Of a DNA stretch of 23,471 bases, positions 15,810 through 22,002 are shown one piece after another. The notes under the pieces were generated by a model. The model did not search any database. It had not been told where the DNA came from and saw nothing but the letters and a program-made list of their open reading frames with translations. The position numbers and the translations under genes were made by a program. Position 1 is the stretch's first letter; each line of letters begins with the position of its first letter. This DNA is from a virus: positions 1 to 23,471 of the IMG/VR virus record IMGVR_UViG_3300042691_030591; one strand, given 5' to 3'.

Positions 15810-16628
15810 ATGGCAAAAACTTCTTGGCCGTTCGCATCGCAGGCAACCACAGAAACACAATTCTCTCAACTGTTCAGTGCAATGGGTGAGTTCGGAGTTG
15901 CAGGTCAACCAAGCGACACTGCACTGAAAGTCACTGGCGATTCAACTGGTATGAACGTAAAAGTGGCAGCAGGGTTTGCTTTAGTTCGCGGTTTCGCGTT
16001 CTATTCAACAGCCCAAGAGACGCTGACTGTTTCCGCTTCAGCGACCAGTCCACGTATTGACTTAGTTGTGTTACGGTTAGATCCGTCCGTTGACAGTGTT
16101 GATTTAGCAGTGGTAGCAGGAACACCAGCAGCGACACCAGTAGCACCAAGTCTCACACAAAACACAGCCGCTAACGGTGGCGTGTATGAATTGGAGATCG
16201 GTCGCATCCTAGTAGGTGCAAACGTTATCACCATTAGCCCAACAGCAGTTACAGACACTAGGCCATTTCTAGGCACGCCAGTAGGTAGATGGACAGCCGA
16301 CAGCCGTCCCGCTTCACCAAAAGTAGGACACCTAGGTCTAAACACCAGCACCTCAATGATGGAATACTGGAATGGCACAGCCTGGACTGAACTGTCACCA
16401 TCAAGCATTGACGCATCGGTAATCACCAGTGGAACTCTCGCCGTGGCCAGGATTCCAAACCTGGATGCAAGCAAAATAACCACTGGCACTATCACGCGAC
16501 CAGTAAACGCTGCTGTATCAGGTGACGTCACTACAACCAATTTACACGTTGACGGCAAGAAAATCGTCGTTTCTGCTTCAGCACCGACTGGCCTTTCGGC
16601 TGGTGACATTTGGATTGACATTTCCTAA
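15810..16628 (+). CDS. Minor tail / fibre protein
   Basis: This is a predicted minor tail protein of 272 residues. The opening (MAKTSWPFASQATTETQFSQ) with MGEFGVAG and the segment MNVKVAAGFALVRGFAFYS followed by SPRIDLVVLRLDPS is a well-known N-terminal module of actinophage minor tail proteins. It then has RPASPKVGHLGLNTSTSMME and YWNGTAWTEL, a shaft motif also present as IWDGTAWDDL in the large fibre. The C-terminal part is a shaft with VITSGTLAVARIPNLDASKI and ITTGTITRP, closing with GDIWIDIS. The gene overlaps the next gene at TAATG. Ribosome binding is weak (AAAGCGAGAC), matching the modest level expected for a minor component. Confidence 0.78.
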   Translation: MAKTSWPFASQATTETQFSQLFSAMGEFGVAGQPSDTALKVTGDSTGMNVKVAAGFALVRGFAFYSTAQETLTVSASATSPRIDLVVLRLDPSVDSVDLAVVAGTPAATPVAPSLTQNTAANGGVYELEIGRILVGANVITISPTAVTDTRPFLGTPVGRWTADSRPASPKVGHLGLNTSTSMMEYWNGTAWTELSPSSIDASVITSGTLAVARIPNLDASKITTGTITRPVNAAVSGDVTTTNLHVDGKKIVVSASAPTGLSAGDIWIDIS

Positions 16629-17560
16629 TGGCGTTTGCTACCGTCAATACAGGAGCGAAAACTAACACTGCTGCTTACAACGGATTCGACGAAAACCGTC
16701 TAACTCAGTCCTTTTCAGTTCCATATTTAGCCAATCACAGATGTTCCATACTTGGTGAATCGTCAGCAATGCCAGTGGTGTTCCAAAACGTGTCCGCGTG
16801 GGTGTGGGACAGCACAAGCAACGCCAACGTGTCAGTTCAATTTCTAATCGCAGACGACCGTCAAGGTTTGAACGAAGCACTGTCACTACCGTTTACCGTG
16901 CCAAGCAGTGCAAGCAAAAGCACGAAAAGCGTGAGTAAAACCTCACTGATCAGTGCAAATGAAACTTTCTACTACGGGTTCATTAACAAAACCTCTGGCT
17001 ACGGCAACCAATATTTCGGGGCAGGGTCTGGACTGTTAAGAACTTCAGCAGCAGGTAACTACTTTGACGGTTGGGCGACTGCAAACACGTTTGATAACAA
17101 AGCCCTCTACGGATCGGTAACTTACAACACTGCACCAGAACAAGTGACAGGTTTAACCATCTTGTCGCTTAACCCAGGTGAAGTGCTGCTCGACTGGAAT
17201 GACCCAAACAACGGAGGAACGGCGATCACAGGTTATCGCGTGCAATACCGCGAACCTGAAGAGATGACCTGGCAGACGTTGAACGTTGCCACCACTTACA
17301 GCACCGCCACTCTTACTGGTTTCACACCAGGAAAAATATACCAATTCAGAGTTGCGGCACGTAACGCCGTAACCGATGACCTCGGTGTCACCTACGCTGG
17401 ACTTTACTCGTCAAGCGTAAGCATTCGGGTGATGCGTGGCGTGAAAGTATCAGACGGTGCAGGTAACTGGACTGACGGCCAGATTAAAGTCGCGGACGGC
17501 ACTGGCGGTTGGACATTCGGTAACATTTTAATCAGCGACGGAGCAGGAGACTGGGTGTGA
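16628..17560 (+). CDS. Minor tail protein with FN3 domain and C-terminal 14-residue repeats
   Basis: This 310-residue protein has a beta-rich N-terminal half, then a fibronectin type III domain at about residues 170-265: VTGLTILSLNPGEVLLDWND, then ITGYRVQYRE and FTPGKIYQFRVAARNAVTDD. Such domains are common on phage tails and probably bind carbohydrate or cell surfaces. The C-terminus has three imperfect repeats, VKVSDGAGNWTDGQ (272-285), IKVADGTGGWTFGN (286-299) and ILISDGAGDWV (300-310), the last truncated by the stop. Start overlaps the previous stop at TAATG and has no clear ribosome binding site, suggesting coupled translation. It is the last virion gene before the lysis pair. Confidence 0.82.
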   Translation: MAFATVNTGAKTNTAAYNGFDENRLTQSFSVPYLANHRCSILGESSAMPVVFQNVSAWVWDSTSNANVSVQFLIADDRQGLNEALSLPFTVPSSASKSTKSVSKTSLISANETFYYGFINKTSGYGNQYFGAGSGLLRTSAAGNYFDGWATANTFDNKALYGSVTYNTAPEQVTGLTILSLNPGEVLLDWNDPNNGGTAITGYRVQYREPEEMTWQTLNVATTYSTATLTGFTPGKIYQFRVAARNAVTDDLGVTYAGLYSSSVSIRVMRGVKVSDGAGNWTDGQIKVADGTGGWTFGNILISDGAGDWV

Positions 17561-17778
17561 GCGATAAAGAAGCAATCCCCGCTTGGGCAGTTGAACTGAC
17601 TAAGCAGGTGGCCATACTGAACGAGAAAATCCCAACACACGTCGAGTGGGTTGAACGCAACATCAAAGACCACGAACTACGCCTACGCACATTAGAGCAG
17701 TTCAAGTGGGTGATGGTAGGTTTAGCCTTAGCCAGCGGTGGCGTTGGGGCGATGCTCGCCAGAGCGATAGGAGCGTAA
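17557..17778 (+). CDS. Small membrane protein, holin-like
   Basis: This 73-residue protein has a charged, helical N-terminal part (about 10-48) with coiled-coil character (TKQVAILNEKIPTHVEWVER) and a single C-terminal membrane helix at about 50-72 (WVMVGLALASGGVGAMLARA). This layout, with an amphipathic coil before one TM segment, recalls XhlA-type proteins and small phage holins or holin accessory proteins. The start is GTG overlapping the previous TGA, with GCAGGAGAC upstream. It overlaps the endolysin start by one base. Adjacent to an endolysin, it is the likely holin or its partner, though the lysin itself also carries membrane segments. Confidence 0.65.
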   Translation: MSDKEAIPAWAVELTKQVAILNEKIPTHVEWVERNIKDHELRLRTLEQFKWVMVGLALASGGVGAMLARAIGA

Positions 17779-18686
17779 TGTCAACAGCCAAAGCAGTAAT
17801 TGCAGAAGCCAGAAAACACCTAGGTTACGTTGAAGGACCTAAAAAAGACAACCTGTTTGGACGTTGGTATGGAGCCAACAACGCACCCTGGTGTGCAATG
17901 TTTGTGTCTTACTGTATGAACAAAGCAGGAGCAGGGCTGCTGATTAAAGGTGCTCAAACCGCTAAAGGTTACGCGTCTTGCGGTAAAGGCATCGCCTATT
18001 TCAAAAAGAAAAAAGCCTGGTTCCCAGTTGAGCAAGCCCAAGTTGGAGACCACGCGTTTTTTGACTGGAATCACGACGGCGACCAAGACCACGTTGGAAT
18101 AGTCACCGCTATTGATCTGAAGAAAAAACAGATCAAAACAATAGAGGGTAACACTAACGACTCTAACCACTCTAACGGTGGGACGGTCCAGGAAAAATGG
18201 CGTAACTTCTCAGTGATAATGGGAGTTGGTCGACCAGCCTGGACCGCAAACCCTAAACCGTCTAAAACAGCAGCAGCAAAAGAAGTAAAAGCAAAACCAG
18301 TAACAACTACCGTGCAGGCTCAAGCCGTGCAATCACCCGTGTTGAAAACCAGTAAACCACAAGTGAAAGCGGTAGAACCAAAAATGTCAGCAACAGAACT
18401 AGAATCATTACCAGAAAACTACAAGCCTAGAGCCGAACGTGGACCTTGGGTGAAAACCTTGGATATCTTCCTAAGGCTTTTAGCAGGTTCAACTTCAGCG
18501 TTCTTGTTGCCTTTCGGATCCATTGCTTTGACCAACGTCCCATCTTGGTTAGCAATTCCGTTAGCAGCAGCGTTAGGTTGGTTTGCTTTCAGGACTAGCA
18601 ACTTGCTGAACACTTACACACGTTTCGGTCGTTTGACTGAACGTGACATTGATGCTAACTTCACTAGTATCGCTAAAAAGAAATAA
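17778..18686 (+). CDS. CHAP endolysin with a C-terminal membrane hairpin
   Basis: This enzyme should cleave peptidoglycan at cell lysis. The start ATG at 17778 overlaps the holin-like stop (TAATG) and has ATAGGAG just before it; an in-frame ATG at 17706 lies inside the holin-like gene and is unlikely. The product is 302 residues. A CHAP cysteine-peptidase/amidase domain spans about 1-145, with C39 in NNAPWCAMFVSYC, H105 in DQDHVGIV, and E123 (with N125) in IEGNT as the catalytic set. An Ala/Lys/Pro-rich linker (about 150-225) replaces a recognisable wall-binding domain. Two hydrophobic segments follow (about 232-251 and 256-277), then a charged tail. This suggests membrane anchoring or a holin-like function in the same polypeptide. 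Confidence 0.88.
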   Translation: MSTAKAVIAEARKHLGYVEGPKKDNLFGRWYGANNAPWCAMFVSYCMNKAGAGLLIKGAQTAKGYASCGKGIAYFKKKKAWFPVEQAQVGDHAFFDWNHDGDQDHVGIVTAIDLKKKQIKTIEGNTNDSNHSNGGTVQEKWRNFSVIMGVGRPAWTANPKPSKTAAAKEVKAKPVTTTVQAQAVQSPVLKTSKPQVKAVEPKMSATELESLPENYKPRAERGPWVKTLDIFLRLLAGSTSAFLLPFGSIALTNVPSWLAIPLAAALGWFAFRTSNLLNTYTRFGRLTERDIDANFTSIAKKK

Positions 18687-18697
18687 GGAGACTAACC

Positions 18698-18940
18698 GTG
18701 CAATCTCTAAAAGAAACACTAGCAAAAGGTCCAGTGGTAACTAAACTGGGCAAATCTTGTTCCACGTGTGCGTGGCGAGAAAACCTTAATACTGAAGACC
18801 GTCAGGCTTTTGAATCAGCAGTTGAATCAGGAGCCTGGCCAATTCGGTCCCTCTATCGCATTGCAAAAGACTTTGGTGTCACTGTAAGCGAGTCAGGATT
18901 TAGTAACTGTGTCAAAAAGCATAAAACAAGCATTAAGTAA
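18698..18940 (+). CDS. Small zinc/helix-turn-helix protein
   Basis: The 80-residue protein has C21-x2-C24 (CSTC) near the N-terminus and C71-x3-H75 (CVKKH) near the end, a possible zinc site. In between is a helix-turn-helix-like segment (SLYRIAKDFGVTVSESGF) similar to DNA-binding resolvase or terminase-type HTH motifs. The protein is basic at the C-terminus. GTG start with AAGGAGACTAACC upstream, a sequence shared with the nuclease gene later in the window. Its 3' end overlaps the next gene by 32 bases. DNA binding is inferred; target unknown. It sits between the lysis module and a phosphoesterase, so a role late in infection is possible. Confidence 0.6.
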   Translation: MQSLKETLAKGPVVTKLGKSCSTCAWRENLNTEDRQAFESAVESGAWPIRSLYRIAKDFGVTVSESGFSNCVKKHKTSIK

Positions 18941-20051
18941 CCCGCCGATGCGAGACATTCCAGCAGACTGGAAACCGTCAGCAGTGTGGGATGGTTTCAC
19001 TGGTGAGATAGTCAGTGAGCCATTACAAAAAGCACCCAACCTGGACGAATTGCTACGAGAACACGGTCACGACCCTGATCTGGTGCAAATCGTTGGTCCA
19101 GTTCGCACCAGTAGATGGCAACGTTATGACGGCGAATGGTTGACCAGTTACCGTTTCACTTTTAGTCAGAAACGTGAGTCTATTGACTTACCTGCTTTAT
19201 TAGCAGAAGTAAAAAAGACTAAGGTGAAGCCACGCGAGTCTAAACCTGGCTCTGCTTTAGTAGTGGTGTGGGCTGATCCGCAACTCGGTAAAAGCGACAG
19301 TCGCGGTGGGACGTTAGAACTCTTAACCAGGGTTGCAGAAAAACGTGCTGCTTTGAGTGACTACATTAAAAAACATAAAACCAGTTCAGCGTTTGTAATG
19401 AATGCTGGTGACGCGGTTGAAGGTTTTGAGAATGTGGCTGCTCAAGCGTTCACTAACGACTTGAGTTTGATGGACCAGATCGACTTAGAAGCCACGTTGG
19501 AGTGGCAGTTGTTAGAATTGTTGGTGAAAACACACGGGCGTGTAGTTTCGGCAGCGGTTCCGTCTAATCACGCTGCTTGGCGTAGCGGTAAACAAGCCTT
19601 AGGTAAGCCTAGTGATGACTGGGGTTTGTTCATTCAAAAACAACTGGCAAAGATGTCTGATCTTGTCGGTTGGAATGTTGAGTTCGTTCGTCCTGAAGAC
19701 TGGTCTGAGTCGTTAGTCATTGATGTTAATGGCACGATGGTTGGACTTGCTCACGGTCATAGGGCTTCCAGTCCTGACGCGATACCTAAGTGGTGGGCAG
19801 GCCAGGTTCACGGTGGTCAACCTTTGGCTCACGCCGACGTTTTGGTCAGTGGACATTATCACCATTTGAGGATTCAACCGTCTGGACGTAACCCGTTTAC
19901 GGGCAGGTCTAAGTGGTGGCTTCAAGCACCGACATTGGACAACGGGTCGTCTTGGTGGCGTAACGTTTCTGGTGATGACAGTGATCCTGGACTTTTGGTG
20001 TTTACGGTTGATGACCAAGGCTTGAACTTGTCTAGTCTTACCGTGTTGTAA
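18909..20051 (+). CDS. Metallophosphoesterase (calcineurin-like)
   Basis: This is a probable two-metal phosphoesterase of 380 residues. Residues 1-110 form an extra N-terminal region. The catalytic pattern then follows: D123 in WADPQLG (the usual DxH replaced by DPQ), GD at 167-168 (MNAGDAVEG), SNH at 219-221, GLAHGH at 279-284, and GHYHH at 315-319. That spacing matches calcineurin-like phosphatases or nucleases, common near the late genes of actinophages; the substrate is unknown. The GTG start has AGGA ten bases upstream and overlaps the previous gene by 32 bases. The ATG at 18948 is a weaker alternative. From about 19,200 the coding strand turns G- and T-rich, unlike most of its neighbours, and the gene ends at a strong terminator. 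Confidence 0.82.
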   Translation: MSKSIKQALSNPPMRDIPADWKPSAVWDGFTGEIVSEPLQKAPNLDELLREHGHDPDLVQIVGPVRTSRWQRYDGEWLTSYRFTFSQKRESIDLPALLAEVKKTKVKPRESKPGSALVVVWADPQLGKSDSRGGTLELLTRVAEKRAALSDYIKKHKTSSAFVMNAGDAVEGFENVAAQAFTNDLSLMDQIDLEATLEWQLLELLVKTHGRVVSAAVPSNHAAWRSGKQALGKPSDDWGLFIQKQLAKMSDLVGWNVEFVRPEDWSESLVIDVNGTMVGLAHGHRASSPDAIPKWWAGQVHGGQPLAHADVLVSGHYHHLRIQPSGRNPFTGRSKWWLQAPTLDNGSSWWRNVSGDDSDPGLLVFTVDDQGLNLSSLTVL

Positions 20052-20058
20052 AAATATT

Positions 20059-20100
20059 CCCCCCGTCTGGGTGGCTTCGGCCGCTCGGCGGGGGGTATTT
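20059..20100 (+). terminator. Strong intrinsic terminator with UUCG tetraloop
   Basis: CCCCCCG (20059-20065) pairs with CGGGGGG (20089-20095). A second stem follows inside, CTGGGTGGC (20067-20075) with GCCGCTCGG (20080-20088), closed by a UUCG tetraloop at 20076-20079 with one bulged base at 20066. A short T-rich stretch (TATTT) follows. The hairpin starts eight bases after the phosphoesterase stop. This marks the 3' end of the late transcription unit. The opposite strand also has A/T-rich flanks, so activity in both directions is possible. Confidence 0.88.
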
Positions 20101-20130
20101 CGCTGTATTCGCGACACGCCGAGACATTAC

Positions 20131-20160
20131 TTGACAGCAAGTCAATTCGTATGGTTGAAT
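20131..20160 (+). promoter_or_regulatory. Sigma70-like promoter with overlapping inverted repeat
   Basis: TTGACA (20131-20136) is a perfect -35 box. TTGAAT (20155-20160) is a plausible -10 box at 18 bases, with TGG just before it, as in extended -10 promoters. TTGAC-AGCAA-GTCAA (20131-20145) is an inverted repeat with 5-bp arms that covers the -35, so repression by a phage or host protein is possible. It lies between the strong terminator and the first gene of the next module, which fits initiation of a new transcription unit. Confidence 0.7.
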
Positions 20161-20210
20161 AGAAATATAGAGGGAACACAGGGTTCCCCGCGAGACACAA
20201 GGAGACTCAA

Positions 20211-20801
20211 ATGAACAAGCACTTTGTTATTCACCCAGATGGCACTAAAAGCACACGTCAGTCCCGTAACCGCACCTACACTTATGCAGTGGCGGTTGGA
20301 CCAGACAAGCGTGACGATCTAGTGAAAAAGCAAAAAGCAGTCGTCGCTAACTTTGAAGCAAGTTACACCCGTTACGATGACATCATCAACTACCTAGAAG
20401 TTGGTGGCGAAATCAAACTCAGAAACCACGACTACCTTGGCAAGATGTGGCACGCCACCGAATTGCGAGCACTAGCACAAAGCAGATCAGAACGAGTTTA
20501 CGGCACAACTATTTTATATGCTAGAGAAGCAGCAGAGGCTGGAATTGACATTGACGACAGTGAAGCCGTCAGAAATCTCGCTATCACCCAAATCACAGAA
20601 TACCGCACCTCAGCGTTAGCCAGAGTTACCAAAGCCAAAGCAAAACTGGCAGAAATTGAAGCAGGACCAGAACTGCAAGGTAACTGGGGAGTCCTCACCT
20701 GGAACAGCAGACGCGACTTGTCTGAAAAAGCAGCCAGTGCATTCAGAACCAAAACCACCAGTGACGTTGTAGTAGTAGAGGTAGAAAGGGTGGGGGCGTA
20801 A
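20211..20801 (+). CDS. Hypothetical protein, first gene of the DNA-metabolism module
   Basis: The 196-residue protein is not recognised. It opens with NKHFVIHPDGTKSTRQSRNR, then a segment with TYTYAVAVGPDKRDDLVKKQ, and is largely helical through the centre (for example VAVGPD...KKQKAVVANFEAS and RALAQSRSERVYGTTILYAR). Several stretches (ALARVTKAKAKLAEIEAG) look coiled-coil-like. The C-terminus includes WGVLTWNSRRDLSEKAASAF and a Val/Glu-rich end. It has CAAGGAGACTCAA as ribosome binding site and follows the predicted promoter at about 50 bases, so it is the first gene of the transcript and might be made early. No catalytic motif or metal site is visible. Confidence 0.7.
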   Translation: MNKHFVIHPDGTKSTRQSRNRTYTYAVAVGPDKRDDLVKKQKAVVANFEASYTRYDDIINYLEVGGEIKLRNHDYLGKMWHATELRALAQSRSERVYGTTILYAREAAEAGIDIDDSEAVRNLAITQITEYRTSALARVTKAKAKLAEIEAGPELQGNWGVLTWNSRRDLSEKAASAFRTKTTSDVVVVEVERVGA

Positions 20802-20826
20802 GCCCTCACCTCATTAAGGAGCGGAA

Positions 20827-21357
20827 ATGGCTAAAACATTCTTAGACGTAGTGAAAACAAACATCACACTGTGCGGCTTTTGTTCAACGAACTCACACGA
20901 CAAGTGTAAACGAGCATTACGCAACGGCGACCTCAGCGTCATCTTATGTCCTTGCAGTTGTCAAACCATCGTAACCCAATTCTGCACTGAATGCCATACC
21001 GCAGAGCAGGACAACTTAGGCAGACCCTGGCTATGTGATGACCGATCAGCGTGCGACGCTAGAGTTGAAGCACGACTGGCTGCATCACCAGAACACCAAT
21101 TAATCCAGTCCTACATCAACCGCACCCGCACCGAAACACAAACCAAATACAAACAGACCGCTGTTAAAAAGAACTCCTGCTTGTGTTGTGGTGAAGCCAC
21201 CAAGGGTGGCAAGTTCCTGCCAGGCCACGACTCCAGGTGGTTGAATATGCGACTAGCCGAGATAACTGGCGGCTCAGTTACCAAAGACGAGCAACTGGCA
21301 CGTGTTGCAGAGGTAAGCCCAGCCCTGGCCGTCAAACTAGAAAAGAGACTTAATTGA
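20827..21357 (+). CDS. Cys-rich zinc-binding protein
   Basis: The 176-residue protein has an N-terminal zinc-finger-like block with C16-x2-C19, C27, C41, C43, C45 (CPCSC), C53-x2-C56-H57, C70 and C76. A helical middle is followed by a second motif, C118-L-C120-C121-GEATKGGKFLPGHD (to 135). The KGGxFLPGHD motif with a preceding CxCC is known from small actinophage and actinobacterial proteins of unknown function. The ATG has TAAGGAG upstream. Its stop overlaps the next TTG start. DNA or RNA binding is inferred from the cysteine pattern; no specific reaction can be named. Confidence 0.72.
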   Translation: MAKTFLDVVKTNITLCGFCSTNSHDKCKRALRNGDLSVILCPCSCQTIVTQFCTECHTAEQDNLGRPWLCDDRSACDARVEARLAASPEHQLIQSYINRTRTETQTKYKQTAVKKNSCLCCGEATKGGKFLPGHDSRWLNMRLAEITGGSVTKDEQLARVAEVSPALAVKLEKRLN

Positions 21358-21827
21358 AACAAGCCCTTTTTATTGATCCAGGAGACGTCCACGTCGGTAT
21401 GGCTAAGTTCCACGAGATCAAGCCAGACGTATGGACTTGCGTCAACACGTGGGAAATCGGTCCAGCCCTAGGGGAAGAAATGCTAGCCGACATTCTTACT
21501 GACCAGAGATTTATCTTAGTTTGTTACGAAAGATGGCGACTGTTTGGACACCTCGCCCAACAACAAACAGGCTCAGAGTTTAGAGCCGTCCAGTTCATAG
21601 GCGTGTTGAAATACCTACACCGACGCACTGCCCACTCAAGTTGCATCCTGGAAGTCCAAGACCCGAAAGTCCAACCAGTGGCCCTAAGCGTGGCTAACAA
21701 CAGGCAAATAAAACTCCGATCAGTTACAGAGAAGCGGGGGAACCACGCCAAGTCAGCAGAACTGCACGGCGTATACTACTTCACTTCCCGTAACTTGTCG
21801 GTCATCAATGATAGACTAGAAGAATGA
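21354..21827 (+). CDS. RuvC-like Holliday junction resolvase (RNase H fold)
   Basis: This 157-residue protein is probably a nuclease cutting branched DNA. It begins with a strand containing the first acidic residue (D8 in LFIDPGDVHVG), the second is E59 in CYERWRLFG, and the C-terminal motif is NHAKSAELHGVYY (130-142). This order matches RuvC-like resolvases of actinophages, in which the last motif usually reads HAkDAE.H; here position 134 is Ser. E136 and H138 remain, so activity may be altered or carried by the shifted residue. The TTG start overlaps the previous TGA. The first ATG, at 21399, would remove D8, which supports TTG. Confidence 0.72.
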   Translation: MKQALFIDPGDVHVGMAKFHEIKPDVWTCVNTWEIGPALGEEMLADILTDQRFILVCYERWRLFGHLAQQQTGSEFRAVQFIGVLKYLHRRTAHSSCILEVQDPKVQPVALSVANNRQIKLRSVTEKRGNHAKSAELHGVYYFTSRNLSVINDRLEE

Positions 21828-22000
21828 ACGCACCACGTTACACTATTGGAGCCAAACACGCACCAGCAACCTACACACGTGAAAAAGTCACGCCGTGTGG
21901 CCGCAAATGCTGTTGGACACCCTGGAATTGTGCACGCAAACAAGAGTGTGCCTGCCACAAAGAAAAACCACAACCACCAATTCAACTGAAAAGAGACTAA
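21824..22000 (+). CDS. Small Cys-rich protein (58 residues)
   Basis: The gene begins in ATGA overlap with the resolvase and ends two bases before the nuclease start. The 58-residue product has a basic N-terminus, then C25, C29, C30, C36, C42 and C44 with H45 (CGRKCCWTPWNCARK and ECACH) and a Pro/Gln-rich end with a basic tail. The CxxxCC...C...CxCH pattern suggests one or two zinc sites, as in small phage zinc-finger proteins. No homologous family was recognised. Tight overlap on both sides suggests coupled translation with resolvase and nuclease, so an accessory role in DNA processing is plausible but unproven. Confidence 0.68.
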   Translation: MNAPRYTIGAKHAPATYTREKVTPCGRKCCWTPWNCARKQECACHKEKPQPPIQLKRD

Positions 22001-22002
22001 CC

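Noticed and set aside
16001-16621. 206-codon open frame on the - strand
   Set aside because: It mirrors the minor tail gene, where codon choice leaves the antisense frame open. No family motif was seen.
17706-17777. Upstream ATG start for the endolysin
   Set aside because: The added residues are the holin-like gene in another frame; the ATG at 17778 has ATAGGAG directly upstream.
21895-22002. Upstream GTG start for the Cas4/RecB-like nuclease
   Set aside because: It overlaps the 58-residue Cys-rich gene and lacks a ribosome binding site; GTG at 22003 has one and starts right before the LSYSEIDTYRQC motif.
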